From Mycobacteroides chelonae (GTDB lineage: Bacteria; Actinomycetota; Actinomycetes; Mycobacteriales; Mycobacteriaceae), in the NCBI RefSeq assembly GCF_016767715.1, contig NZ_CP050145.1:3658001-3722000 (forward strand): 64,000 nt of DNA. Reading direction: 5' to 3'. Both the position numbers and the translations under genes were made by a program. Below are positions 9,431 to 17,722 of this stretch, piece after piece. The notes beneath the pieces were generated by a model. The model did not search any database. It was not told the DNA's origin and saw nothing but the letters and a program-made list of their open reading frames with translations. The first letter of the stretch is position 1. Each line of letters starts with the position of its first letter.

Positions 9431-10540
9431 ATGACGGCCACCGACTCGCCCGCGTACCCGCATTTCGTGATGTCGCGGGCGGCCGACGCGTTGTACGCGT
9501 ATGGCCGCGAGAGGGCCTACGACGATGTCGCGAGTGCCGCCGAAGCCCTGCGCACAGGCCGGCACCGCATGCTGGTGGGTGCGCTACCTTTTGACACCTC
9601 CAGGCCCGCAGCACTGACGGTTCCGGCGACAGTTGAGCGCGGGCAGCCCCACGAGTTCTACGGCACCATGCCGAATATTCATGTGACACAACAAGTACCG
9701 GAGCCCTCTGAGCATCTGCGGCGTGTCACCGAGGCCGTCGAGGTGCTGCGTGACACCACCGGAGGCCTGTCCAAGGTGGTCCTTGCACGGGTGCTGGAGT
9801 TACAGGCCGATGCCCCGGTGGACGCCTTGGTGCTGACCCATCGGCTGATCCGAAACGACCCCGACGCCAACAGTTTCTGCGTGGACCTCTCCCCCGCAGG
9901 CGAGCGGTTCCGTGGACACACCATGGTGGGCTGCAGCCCGGAGCTGTTGGTGGAGCGCCACGGAGACATGGTGATCTGTCACCCGTTCGCCGGTTCGGCC
10001 CCTCGGTCCAGTGATCCATCGCAAGACCGGCGCACGGGCGAAGACCTCGCGGGCTCGCACAAGAACCGCCACGAACACTCCGTGGTGATCGATCAGCTGC
10101 GCGAGGATCTGTCCTCGTTGTGCGTGGATGTCCAGGTTCCGCCGGAGCCGACGCTGAGTCGTACCGCAGCACTCTGGCATCTGAGCACCTCCATCAGCGC
10201 TCGGTTACGCCAAAGTTCCACCACTGCACTTGATTTGGCAATGGCATTACACCCCACTCCGGCGGTGTGCGGAACCCCCACCGAGGCGGCGGCCGATCTG
10301 ATCGCACGCATCGAGGGTGATCGCGGGTTCTATGCGGGCGCGGTCGGCTGGTGCGACAGCAGCGGGGACGGCCGTTGGGCCGTCTCGATCCGCTGCGCCG
10401 AGCTGTCGGCGGACGGCACGGCGATCCGCGCCTACGCGGGCGGCGGCCTGGTCGCCGAATCGGATCCCCAGGACGAACTGTCGGAGACCACCGTCAAATT
10501 CCGGACCATATTGGCAGGGTTAGGAGCCCACAGTGAGTAA
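9431..10540 (+). CDS. entC: Isochorismate synthase (EntC/MenF family)
   Basis: A 369-residue chorismate-utilising enzyme that converts chorismate to isochorismate with Mg2+. The conserved C-terminal block includes FRGHTMVGCSPELLVERHGD, HPFAGSAPR, SHKNRHEHSVVIDQL, HPTPAVCGTPTEAA and GFYAGAVGW, all of which match the chorismate-binding family. The product feeds menaquinone or siderophore pathways; mycobacteria also make salicylate through a separate synthase, so menaquinone is an equally likely destination here. It lies between gpm2 and an acetyltransferase in one transcription unit, as in Rv3214-Rv3216. Confident for family, less for the pathway. Confidence 0.92.
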   Translation: MTATDSPAYPHFVMSRAADALYAYGRERAYDDVASAAEALRTGRHRMLVGALPFDTSRPAALTVPATVERGQPHEFYGTMPNIHVTQQVPEPSEHLRRVTEAVEVLRDTTGGLSKVVLARVLELQADAPVDALVLTHRLIRNDPDANSFCVDLSPAGERFRGHTMVGCSPELLVERHGDMVICHPFAGSAPRSSDPSQDRRTGEDLAGSHKNRHEHSVVIDQLREDLSSLCVDVQVPPEPTLSRTAALWHLSTSISARLRQSSTTALDLAMALHPTPAVCGTPTEAAADLIARIEGDRGFYAGAVGWCDSSGDGRWAVSIRCAELSADGTAIRAYAGGGLVAESDPQDELSETTVKFRTILAGLGAHSE

Positions 10541-11018
10541 CACCCAGATTCGCCGTGCCACCGAAGCGGATGTCCCGGCCATCGTCGGCCTCATCGAGGA
10601 TCTGGCGGAGTACGAGAAGGCGCGCGATGAATGCCACATCAGCCCGGAGCAACTGCATAAGGCGCTATTCGGTTCGGCTCCGGCACTTTTCGCCCATGTC
10701 GCAGAGGCGGGCGGGGTGGTCTGCGGCACCGCCGTGTGGTTCCTGAACTTCTCCACCTGGACCGGTCAACACGGCATCTATCTGGAGGACCTGTACGTCA
10801 AGCCCGAACAGCGCGGCACCGGCCTGGGGAAGGCCCTGCTGTCGGCGCTGGCCGCCGAATGTGTGGCCAACGGCTATACCCGGCTGGATTGGGCTGTGCT
10901 GGACTGGAATACACCGTCTATCAAGTTCTACGACTCGATAGGCGCAAATCCGCAATCGGATTGGATCACTTACCGGCTGCAGGGCCCGGCCTTGGCGCAG
11001 CTGGCCTCGGACCGCTAG
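10533..11018 (+). CDS. GNAT family N-acetyltransferase
   Basis: A 161-residue GNAT acyltransferase, from a GTG start that overlaps the end of entC by eight bases. The acetyl-CoA pyrophosphate loop is seen in EQRGTGLGKALL (the Q/RxxGxG/A motif), preceded by the strand IYLEDLYVKP and followed by WAVLDWNTPSIKFYDSIGA. This arrangement resembles diamine or small-molecule acetyltransferases (SSAT-like), but the substrate cannot be read from sequence. It corresponds to Rv3216. The stop codon shares CTAG with the convergent membrane-protein gene. Confidence 0.9.
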   Translation: MSNTQIRRATEADVPAIVGLIEDLAEYEKARDECHISPEQLHKALFGSAPALFAHVAEAGGVVCGTAVWFLNFSTWTGQHGIYLEDLYVKPEQRGTGLGKALLSALAAECVANGYTRLDWAVLDWNTPSIKFYDSIGANPQSDWITYRLQGPALAQLASDR

Positions 11019-11422
11019 TCGGATTCGTCGGGGCCGGATTCGTCGCCGGTGGCCCATATCTGAGCAGTGGGACTGAACAGCAGCGCCAGCGCCACCACGG
11101 CGACGATGGCGATCGGTACGCCCAGCGCGAGCTGATGCGATCCCACAGCCGCGTACCACGCGACGGGCAGGAGCAGCAGCTGCATCATCACCGCGATCCC
11201 TCTGCCCCAACGTTTCCCCGTGGCGAGGGCCAGACCCGCCGCAAGGACAGCGGTGCCGAATACCGCGAACCACGCGGCGGTGCCGTACCCGTTCACCAGA
11301 TGCTGGTCGGCGCCACCGGCCGCCCGCACCACCAGGACCACCGCGATGACCAGCCCCACGGCGCCTTCACCGGCAACGATCGTCCCGGCGCGGCGAACGG
11401 TATTCGGAACGGCTGTGGTCAC
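11015..11422 (-). CDS. Small integral membrane protein (Rv3217c-like)
   Basis: A 135-residue protein with about four hydrophobic segments (around residues 12-35, 44-65, 74-94 and 98-118) and a short acidic tail (SGPDESD). No cysteine or catalytic motif is visible. It matches the Rv3217c position between the GNAT gene and the lipid kinase gene, and is divergent from the latter. Conserved in mycobacteria with no known role; its function is unknown. Confidence 0.8.
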   Translation of the reverse strand: MTTAVPNTVRRAGTIVAGEGAVGLVIAVVLVVRAAGGADQHLVNGYGTAAWFAVFGTAVLAAGLALATGKRWGRGIAVMMQLLLLPVAWYAAVGSHQLALGVPIAIVAVVALALLFSPTAQIWATGDESGPDESD

Positions 11423-11498
11423 CCGACAAGCCTAGGTGGACACTTCGCCGCAGCGATGGGCAGCTTGCGTGAAGAAGGTCCCGCTAGGCTCATGCCCC

Positions 11499-12476
11499 GT
11501 GCGTGCGGTCCTCATCGTGAATCCCAATGCCACCTCGACAACGGCGGCCGGGCGTGACCTGCTGGCTCACGCGCTCGAGAGTCGAGTGCATCTTCAGGTT
11601 CTGCACACAGACCACCGGGGCCACGCCAGCGAGCTGGCCCGGCGCGCAGCCGACGAGGGGGCGGCGGTCATCGTCGTACACGGCGGCGACGGCACGGTCA
11701 GCGAGGTGGTGAACGGCCTGCTCGGCCAGCCGGGACATCCCGCGCCCGGGCCGCTGCCCGCCATCGCGGTGGTACCCGGCGGCTCGGCCAATGTGTTCGC
11801 CCGAACGCTGGGGATATCGGCCGACCCCGTGCAGGCCACCAATCAGGTGGTCGATCTGCTCGACGCACACCGCCGTGACCAGCGACGGTGGCGCCGGATC
11901 GGCCTCGGGCACTGCGGAGAGCGCTGGTTCATCTTCAACGCCGGAATGGGCCTGGACGGCGAGGTGGTCGCCGCCATGGAGGCTCACCGCAACAAGGGCA
12001 AGCAGGTCACGGCCGGACGGTATGTGACACGCGCGGTGCTGAGCTTCTTCCGCGCCGCGCGCCACCAGCCAACCCTCACCGTCGAGCTGCCGGGCCAGGA
12101 GCCGCAGCAGGGCATCCACTTCGCGTTCATCTGCAATTCCAACCCGTGGACGTACGCCAACGAGCGCGCCATCTGGACAAACCCGGGCACCGGTTTCGAG
12201 AGCGGTTTGGGCGTATTCGCATCGAAGAGCATGAACGTGATGGCCAACCTTCGCCTGGTCCGCCACATGGTGGGAGCACCCCGCCCGGACCGTCCCGCGG
12301 CCAGCCACCTGCTGCGCGAAGATGACGTCGCATGGGTACGGATACGCGCGTCAGCACCTATCGCCACCCAGGTCGACGGCGATTTCCTCGGGTTCCGCAG
12401 CGAGCTGACCTTCACCGCCGAACCCGACGTTCTCGACGTGGTGGCCCCGGCAAAACCCGCAGACGCCCTCTCCTGA
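11499..12476 (+). CDS. Diacylglycerol kinase-family lipid kinase
   Basis: A 325-residue protein of the diacylglycerol/sphingosine kinase catalytic domain family. The ATP-binding signature GGDGTVSEVVNG lies at about 69-80, preceded by VLIVNPNATS at the N-terminus and followed by AVVPGGSANVFARTLG, where the second conserved Gly-rich turn is found. Such enzymes phosphorylate a lipid hydroxyl; candidates are diacylglycerol or a polyprenol. The GTG at 11499 begins the family N-terminus directly and is preferred to an upstream ATG. Corresponds to Rv3218. The lipid substrate is not determined by sequence. Confidence 0.88.
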   Translation: MRAVLIVNPNATSTTAAGRDLLAHALESRVHLQVLHTDHRGHASELARRAADEGAAVIVVHGGDGTVSEVVNGLLGQPGHPAPGPLPAIAVVPGGSANVFARTLGISADPVQATNQVVDLLDAHRRDQRRWRRIGLGHCGERWFIFNAGMGLDGEVVAAMEAHRNKGKQVTAGRYVTRAVLSFFRAARHQPTLTVELPGQEPQQGIHFAFICNSNPWTYANERAIWTNPGTGFESGLGVFASKSMNVMANLRLVRHMVGAPRPDRPAASHLLREDDVAWVRIRASAPIATQVDGDFLGFRSELTFTAEPDVLDVVAPAKPADALS

Positions 12477-12890
12477 GACCGGCCGGGAAGGCAATAGTGT
12501 TGGGCGACAGCCCGTTCCGGACACAGCCGACTCACAGCAGCGACGCGGTCTACGTCACACCTGGGGCAGATCGGATGTACTACTTGACGTAGTCGATCTC
12601 CGGCAGGCCGTGATGTTACTCACCGGTAGCACTAAGCCACCTGGGAAAATGGGGGAATCTCGCCAGATTCAAGGCGCAGATCGGATCAGTGTAGTACAAA
12701 CGAATGTGGAGTCCGCAGACACCACCCCCGAGTGAGATTGACCACGTGTTAACTCACGCTATTGACTTCTGCTGAGCTTGTGAAACGATCGGAAGCAACA
12801 GTGCAGAAACATTTGGTACGCACGCGTTAACAGCCGAAAAACATTGATCTCGTGCGCTTGTGGCGCGCGATGAAAAAGGAGTGCACAACT
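12477..12890. other. Long intergenic region, whiB1 promoter and leader
   Basis: About 414 bases with no convincing gene. It contains the promoter region for whiB1: a CRP-like site at 12731-12746 and, further downstream, a strong AAAAGGAG ribosome site ahead of the whiB1 ATG. An ACTAC-N5-GTAGT inverted repeat lies near 12580. The upstream 200 bases, next to the lipid kinase gene, show nothing else I can name; an unannotated small RNA here cannot be excluded. Confidence 0.6.
12731..12746 (+). promoter_or_regulatory. CRP-like binding site upstream of whiB1
   Basis: AGTGAGATTGACCACG fits the TGTGA-N6-TCACA pattern of mycobacterial CRP with two or three mismatches. The M. tuberculosis whiB1 promoter is known to be controlled by CRP (Rv3676) through a site of very similar sequence. 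It sits about 150 bases upstream of the whiB1 ATG. Binding is inferred. Confidence 0.6.
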
Positions 12891-13145
12891 ATGGATTGGC
12901 GCCATAAGGCGGTCTGTCGCGACGAGGATCCGGAACTGTTCTTCCCCGTAGGGAACAGCGGACCGGCCCTTGCCCAGATCGCTGACGCAAAGCTCGTCTG
13001 TAACCGCTGTCCGGTGACGACCGAGTGCCTTACCTGGGCGCTGGAGTCGGGCCAGGACGCCGGTGTGTGGGGTGGCCTCAGCGAGGATGAGCGCCGCGCC
13101 CTCAAGCGTCGCAACGCCCGCGCTCGCGCCCGCAGCGCCGTCTAA
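12891..13145 (+). CDS. whiB1: Iron-sulfur transcriptional regulator WhiB1
   Basis: An 84-residue Wbl protein. The four cluster ligands C9, C37, C40 and C46 (the last three in CNRCPVTTEC) are all present, followed by the GVWGG turn at about 58-62 and a basic DNA-binding tail (ALKRRNARARARSA). WhiB1 holds a nitric oxide-sensitive [4Fe-4S] cluster and binds region 4 of the principal sigma factor; the gene is essential in mycobacteria. The start ATG at 12891 has AAAAGGAG nine bases upstream; an ORF extension to 12852 has no such support. A 12-base-pair intrinsic terminator follows the stop. Confidence 0.97.
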   Translation: MDWRHKAVCRDEDPELFFPVGNSGPALAQIADAKLVCNRCPVTTECLTWALESGQDAGVWGGLSEDERRALKRRNARARARSAV

Positions 13146-13159
13146 CGCCGCAGCATCGC

Positions 13160-13189
13160 AGAACCCGGCACAATTTGGTGCCGGGTTCT
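13160..13189. terminator. Intrinsic terminator after whiB1
   Basis: AGAACCCGGCAC and GTGCCGGGTTCT form a perfect 12-base-pair GC-rich stem with a six-base loop, followed by TTTGC. It lies between the convergent whiB1 and pdtaS genes and could serve both. Confidence 0.85.
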
Positions 13190-13228
13190 TTGCTGCTCTG
13201 GGCCGGATTGATTGCCGCGCAGAAGCTT

Positions 13229-14719
13229 TCAGGCCATCAGGCGGGCACGCCGGCCCAGTGGCACCCGAAGCACCGCATTTGTTCCACCCTCGGCGTCGCT
13301 GCGCATGTCCAGTGAGCCGTCGATCTCGGCCGACACCAACGTCCTGACGATCTGCAATCCCAGCCGGTCGGACGTCTCCACACTGAATCCCTCGGGTAAT
13401 CCCCGCCCGTCGTCATGCACGACGACATCGAGCCAGCGGGCCGAGCGCTCCGCCCTGATAACCACCTGACCCTGCGCACCCTCCTCGAAGGCGTGCTCAA
13501 TGGCGTTCTGCACCAGCTCGGTGATCACCATGATCAGTGGTGTCGCGCGGTCGGAGTCGAGCACCCCGAGCGCACCTTCGCGCGAGACTCGCACCTTGGT
13601 GTCGACGGTGGCCACATCGGTCATGATCGGCATGATCCGGTCGATCACCTCGTCGAGGTTGACTTCCTCATCCACGGACATCGACAGGGCGTCGTGGACC
13701 AGGGCGATGGACGACACCCGGCGTACCGATTCGAAAAGCGCCTCGCGAGCTTCCTCGTTCTGTGTGCGCCGGGCCTGCAGCCGCAGCAGCGCGGCCACGG
13801 TCTGCAGATTGTTCTTCACCCGATGGTGGATCTCGCGGATGGTGGCGTCTTTGGACAGCAGTGCCCGGTCGCGGCGCTTGACCTCGGTCACGTCACGGGT
13901 CAGCAGCAGCGCCCCCACCGACGCGCCGCGCACGATGAGCGGCAAGGTGCGGATGAGCACCGCGGCACCACGTGCGTCGACCTCCATGCGCATACTCGGC
14001 CCCCCGGCCAGCACATCACGGACGTGCGCCGCGAGCTCTTGGCCTTCAAAGGGATCCGAAATGAGCGGCTTGGTGACCTCCATGAGGTCATGTCCCTGCA
14101 GATCGCTGGCCAAGCCCATGCGGTGATACGCCGACAAGGCATTGGGGCTGGCGTATCGGACCTCACCGGATACGTCGAGCCGGATGAATCCGTCACCCAC
14201 CCGGGGGCTGGAGCGCGACATCGCCTGGTCCGCCACGTTCGGGAAGGTGCCCTCGGTGAGCATCAGCAGCAGATCGCCCGCGCACTCCAGATACGCGCGC
14301 TCCAGCACGCCCTTCTTGAGTCGGGAGGCCAGTGCGGTCTGGTGGGTTAGTACGGCCACGGTCCGGTCCCCACAGCGCACCGGGACCGCCTCCACGTTCA
14401 GCTCGGAGGCGTGTTCGGTCAGATCCGAATCACTTTCCCGCTCGATGGTCCCCGAAGCGAACGCCGCCTCCACCAACGGAACATCCGCGATCTTCGCGAC
14501 GGTGCCGACGGCATCGCTGTCGATGATCGTCGGGGCGGTGTTGGGCCGGCATTGAGCGACGCAGACAAAGGAGTCGTCGTCGCGATGCACCCACATCAGA
14601 TAGTCGGCGAAAGAGAGGTCAGCTAGCAGCTGCCATTCGGCCACCACGGCATGCAGATGATCAACCGCTTCACCGGGAAGCATGGTGTGCTCGGCAAGCA
14701 GATCACCGAGAGTTGACAT
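13229..14719 (-). CDS. pdtaS: Sensor histidine kinase PdtaS
   Basis: A 496-residue cytosolic histidine kinase with no transmembrane helix. The N-terminal half looks like a GAF domain (about 10-160) and a PAS domain (about 175-285). A HisKA_2-type dimerisation domain follows, with the phospho-acceptor histidine in IREIHHRVKNNLQT at about 298-299, and an HATPase domain with VQNAIEHAF and DDGRGLPEG. It phosphorylates PdtaR, an antiterminator of the ANTAR type, in mycobacteria. The pdtaR gene is not in this window. Rv3220c is the direct counterpart. The next gene downstream of the start codon on the same strand is the biotinyl mini-protein, 11 bases away, so they may be co-transcribed. Confidence 0.94.
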   Translation of the reverse strand: MSTLGDLLAEHTMLPGEAVDHLHAVVAEWQLLADLSFADYLMWVHRDDDSFVCVAQCRPNTAPTIIDSDAVGTVAKIADVPLVEAAFASGTIERESDSDLTEHASELNVEAVPVRCGDRTVAVLTHQTALASRLKKGVLERAYLECAGDLLLMLTEGTFPNVADQAMSRSSPRVGDGFIRLDVSGEVRYASPNALSAYHRMGLASDLQGHDLMEVTKPLISDPFEGQELAAHVRDVLAGGPSMRMEVDARGAAVLIRTLPLIVRGASVGALLLTRDVTEVKRRDRALLSKDATIREIHHRVKNNLQTVAALLRLQARRTQNEEAREALFESVRRVSSIALVHDALSMSVDEEVNLDEVIDRIMPIMTDVATVDTKVRVSREGALGVLDSDRATPLIMVITELVQNAIEHAFEEGAQGQVVIRAERSARWLDVVVHDDGRGLPEGFSVETSDRLGLQIVRTLVSAEIDGSLDMRSDAEGGTNAVLRVPLGRRARLMA

Positions 14720-14730
14720 GCGGTGGCGAT

Positions 14731-14949
14731 CTAGTCGTCGATGACGGCGATCAAGTCGCCGGCCTGGATGACGTCGCCCACCGAAACGCTCACGTCGCCT
14801 ATGGTTCCCGCCACCTCAGCCAGCACCGGGATCTCCATCTTCATGGATTCCAGGAGGACGATCGTGTCGCCTTCGGCGATCGCGTCACCCTTCTTGACGA
14901 GCACTTCCAGCACGCTGGCCACGATCTCGGCGTGTACTTCCTCGGCCAC
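14731..14949 (-). CDS. Biotinyl-carrier mini-protein (TB7.3-like)
   Basis: A 72-residue protein that is almost entirely a biotin-carboxyl-carrier fold. The biotin attachment signature ESMKMEIP places the target lysine at residue 37, flanked by the mirrored strands VLVKKGDAIAEGD and GDVSVSVGDVIQAGD. It is the counterpart of TB7.3 (Rv3221c), which is biotinylated. It has no carboxylase partner here, so the enzyme it serves is unknown. It is followed by pdtaS 11 bases away on the same strand. Confidence 0.93.
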   Translation of the reverse strand: MAEEVHAEIVASVLEVLVKKGDAIAEGDTIVLLESMKMEIPVLAEVAGTIGDVSVSVGDVIQAGDLIAVIDD

Positions 14950-15140
14950 CTGCGCGCCACCTCGCTCTCGTCGACATCCGGTTACCGGTCCTCAGTATCG
15001 AACCACACCTACGGGATCCACGCTTTCAACCACCCGCCCCGGCATGAGAGACTGGATACACACACCGGCGCGCACCACGCGCAGCTGGCATGTCAGCCGG
15101 GCTCGCACCCGGAACCCATTTGATCGGTAAGGAGATTCCC

Positions 15141-15215
15141 ATGGCCAAGCGTGGTCGCAAGAAGCGCAGCCGTAAGCACAACGCCGCCAACCACGGCAAG
15201 CGTCCCAACAGCTAG
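15141..15215 (+). CDS. 50S ribosomal protein bL37
   Basis: A 24-codon gene: the protein begins MAKRGRKKR and ends HGKRPNS, with eleven Lys/Arg residues. This matches bL37, a mini-protein first seen in cryo-EM maps of the M. smegmatis large subunit near the peptidyl-transferase centre. The start has a strong AAGGAGA seven bases upstream. Its stop is two bases before the convergent rshA stop. It is easily missed by gene finders. The recognition is from memory of the family sequence; no other actinobacterial protein of this size and composition is known to me. Confidence 0.88.
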   Translation: MAKRGRKKRSRKHNAANHGKRPNS

Positions 15216-15217
15216 CG

Positions 15218-15526
15218 CTAGGAGTTCTCGGCCCGCTGCTCGATGAGCGTGGTCTGAGTGATCTTCAACTTAAGACGCTCACGTAGCCCGTCAGGTGCCT
15301 TTTCTCCACCGCACTTGCGGGCTACGAGTGTTTTGATCTGCTCTTCGATGCCGTAGTGCTGCAGGCAGCCAGGGCACTCTTCGAGATGATGCCGCAGCCG
15401 CGCACTGTTCTCTGCGCTGCATTCACCGTCGAGGAGGGTCCAGACCTCCGCGATCACCTCGGCGCAACCCGATACCTCGCAGTTGCCACCCTTATCGACA
15501 CTGTTCTTCAGTTCACCGTCGGTCAT
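15218..15526 (-). CDS. rshA: Anti-sigma factor RshA (zinc redox sensor)
   Basis: A 102-residue zinc-binding anti-sigma factor. The ZAS signature H-x3-C-x2-C is in HLEECPGC (H47, C51, C54), with further cysteines at 16, 21 and 36. Thiol oxidation would release zinc and free SigH. Its start overlaps the sigH stop as ATGA, so the pair is translationally coupled, as is normal for sigH-rshA. It corresponds to Rv3221A. C-terminal residues are charged and low in conservation. Confidence 0.95.
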   Translation of the reverse strand: MTDGELKNSVDKGGNCEVSGCAEVIAEVWTLLDGECSAENSARLRHHLEECPGCLQHYGIEEQIKTLVARKCGGEKAPDGLRERLKLKITQTTLIEQRAENS

Positions 15527-16167
15527 GCCCGGCCCTCCGCCAACTCATTGTTGCGCAGGAACCCACGGTCCTTGGCCACTTCGGCCAGCAATTCGCGAAG
15601 CTGGCGACGGCCACGGTGCAACCGCGACATCACCGTGCCGATCGGCGTATCCATGATCTCGGCGATCTCCTTGTACGGGAAGCCTTCGACATCCGCGTAG
15701 TACACGGCCATCCGGAATTCTTCCGGCAGCTTATTCAACGCTTCCTTGATTTCGTCATCAGGCAGTCCGTCAAGTGCCTCGATCTCCGCCGACCGCAGCC
15801 CCGTAGAGGTGTGCTCGGCGTTCGCCGCAAGCTGCCAGTCGGTGATCTCCTCGGTCGGATACTCCGCGGGCTGGCGCTGCTTCTTGCGATAAATATTGAT
15901 GTAGGTATTCGTGAGAATCCGGTACAGCCAGGCCTTGAGGTTAGTGCCCTCTTTGAAGGTCCCGAACCCGGCGTACGCCTTGACCATCGTCTCCTGCACC
16001 AGGTCCTCCGCATCGGCGGGGTTCCGTGTCATCCGCAGCGCAGCACCGTAGAGCTGATCCAGCAGCGGGAGCGCGTCACGCTGAAAGCGTGCGGCCCGCT
16101 CGGCCTCAGTTTCCGCCTTGGTATCCACCTGAATCGGCTGATCAACGGGATCTGCAGTGTCTGTCAC
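15523..16167 (-). CDS. sigH: ECF sigma factor SigH
   Basis: A 214-residue ECF sigma factor. Region 2 includes [18 protein letters not shown] and [15 protein letters not shown]; region 4 includes [19 protein letters not shown] and [10 protein letters not shown]. It closely resembles M. tuberculosis SigH, which controls thioredoxins, chaperones and itself during oxidative and heat stress. The GTG at 16167 has AAAGGA seven bases upstream and gives the family length. The ORF can be extended to 16329, but that would run across the candidate promoter at 16300-16327. The rshA gene is coupled behind it. Confidence 0.93.
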   Translation of the reverse strand: MTDTADPVDQPIQVDTKAETEAERAARFQRDALPLLDQLYGAALRMTRNPADAEDLVQETMVKAYAGFGTFKEGTNLKAWLYRILTNTYINIYRKKQRQPAEYPTEEITDWQLAANAEHTSTGLRSAEIEALDGLPDDEIKEALNKLPEEFRMAVYYADVEGFPYKEIAEIMDTPIGTVMSRLHRGRRQLRELLAEVAKDRGFLRNNELAEGRA

Positions 16168-16299
16168 GGCGGTCCTTTCGGTAGCGACACCGACCATACG
16201 GATCGGCACCGACATCGGACGTTCGAGGCACGCCATTGTCACCTGCAATACCCCTTCCGTGTTGAGGACCATAGTCCGCTCTCTGCGGACACACTGCTC

Positions 16300-16327
16300 A
16301 ACACCGACGCATGCCGGGGTATTTCCC
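16300..16327 (-). promoter_or_regulatory. Candidate SigH-type promoter upstream of sigH
   Basis: On the minus strand, GGGAAATA is followed about 17 bases later by a GTT motif, close to the SigH consensus GGGAAYA-N16/17-cGTT. It lies about 130 bases upstream of the sigH GTG and fits the known self-activation of sigH. The match to the -35 is one base off the ideal, so this is a moderate call. Confidence 0.45.
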
Positions 16328-16385
16328 AAAGTATCTCGACTGTCAACTCCAAATTCACTGGACCCGGAGCGCTACTGTCCAGATC

Positions 16386-16892
16386 GTGGGTTCCAAGGCC
16401 GCCAAAGCTGCCACTCCGGCCGTCGCCACGTTGATCGCGGCCGGAGTCGACTATGAACTATTGCCGTATGAACACCGGCCCGGAGAAAACGCGTTCGGCG
16501 ATGAGGCGGTGCGCGCGTTGGCTGGTTCCGGATTGGTTCCCGAACAGATCTTCAAGACACTGCTGATCTCGCTGGATCGCGGCGCGGATCTGGCGGTCGC
16601 GGTCATCCCGGTACCCGCGACGCTCTCACTCAAGGCTGCCGCCACCGCACTCGGCCGGGCCAAGGCCACCATGGCTGATCCGACGGCGGCCGAACGCAGT
16701 TCCGGTTACGTGGTGGGCGGAATCTCTCCGCTCGGGCAGCGCAAACCATTACCCACCGTCATCGATTCGTCCGCCCTGACCTGGGAACGCATTCTGTGTA
16801 GCGCGGGCAAGCGCGGGCTGCAGATGGCACTGGCACCCGATGATCTGGTCCGGCTTACTAACGCGGTGACCGCATCCGTCACAGCAGGGTGA
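16386..16892 (+). CDS. ybaK: YbaK/EbsC family Cys-tRNA(Pro) deacylase
   Basis: A 168-residue protein of the YbaK/aminoacyl-tRNA editing family. The catalytic lysine is in QIFKTLLIS (K57), and SPLGQRKPLPTVID is the typical late motif. It hydrolyses mischarged Cys-tRNA(Pro) made by prolyl-tRNA synthetase. GTG at 16386 gives the family N-terminus (about 160 residues in typical members). An ATG at 16311 would overlap the sigH promoter region and adds no conserved residues. It is convergent and overlaps the SRAP gene by 14 bases. Confidence 0.9.
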   Translation: MGSKAAKAATPAVATLIAAGVDYELLPYEHRPGENAFGDEAVRALAGSGLVPEQIFKTLLISLDRGADLAVAVIPVPATLSLKAAATALGRAKATMADPTAAERSSGYVVGGISPLGQRKPLPTVIDSSALTWERILCSAGKRGLQMALAPDDLVRLTNAVTASVTAG

Positions 16893-17664
16893 TCTGCTCC
16901 CCCACCCGCTGGGATCCGTCGTCGGGCGCCAGTAGTTCAGGACCGTTGTTCGCGACACTGTTGACCAATGAGGAGACCTGCCGGGTGTCGATTCCGGTTG
17001 CGTCCCCTGTTCCCCGCAGAAGGCTCTGGTCCAGATCGCGGTCGGGGTCCAGCCAGCGATCCCACGATTGAGCAGCCAGCATCAACGGCATCCGGTCATG
17101 AATTTCCTGGAGCGGACCGACCGCATCGGTGGTGACGATCGTGCAGCTCAGCAGCGGCGCCGCGTCCTGTCCCTGCAGACCGGTGGGCTTCCACACCGAC
17201 CACAAGCCCGCGGCGAACAACCGCTTTCCGTCGCCGGCATTCATATAGAACGCCGTCTTGGCGCCCTCCTGCTTACGCCACTCGTACCAGCCGTCCATCG
17301 GAACCAGACACCGCTTGGATTGCGCGGCCACGCGGAAGGTGGCGGCCGTGGTGAGGGTCTCCGCCCGGGCGTTGATCAGGGGCGCACCCTTGGCCTGCGG
17401 CCGACCGTCTTCGCGCGCCTTGGCCCATGTCGGCACCAACCCCCAGCGCATGGCGCGAATACGACGAGTGGGAACGTCGCCGGGTTCGCGATGCCGCGCC
17501 ACCACCGTGAGCACCGGATCGGTGGGGGCGACGTTGTAGTTCGGGATGACGGGAAGCTGCTGCGCAGATTCCGACGCCTGACTCGCTGTGCTTATCTCGT
17601 CGATTGCGTCGATCTCCGCGGCAAGCAGCGCCGGGTCGATCGTTACCGCATACCGTCCGCACAT
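16879..17664 (-). CDS. SRAP domain protein (YedK/HMCES family)
   Basis: A 261-residue protein of the SOS response-associated peptidase family. It begins MCGRYAV; the Met is removed and Cys2 forms a covalent thiazolidine with abasic sites in single-stranded DNA. Other conserved blocks are visible: [38 protein letters not shown] and IHDRMPLML (His). These contain the catalytic Asn, Glu and His of the family. The start is therefore fixed at 17664; a 40-residue upstream extension is not real. It corresponds to Rv3226c and is divergent from aroA, the two starts lying 58 bases apart. Confidence 0.93.
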   Translation of the reverse strand: MCGRYAVTIDPALLAAEIDAIDEISTASQASESAQQLPVIPNYNVAPTDPVLTVVARHREPGDVPTRRIRAMRWGLVPTWAKAREDGRPQAKGAPLINARAETLTTAATFRVAAQSKRCLVPMDGWYEWRKQEGAKTAFYMNAGDGKRLFAAGLWSVWKPTGLQGQDAAPLLSCTIVTTDAVGPLQEIHDRMPLMLAAQSWDRWLDPDRDLDQSLLRGTGDATGIDTRQVSSLVNSVANNGPELLAPDDGSQRVGEQITLL

Positions 17665-17722
17665 ATCGCCATCGTGCCACCCGGGGCCGACACCACAGGT
17701 ATGCGTCCGGGACAATAGGGCG

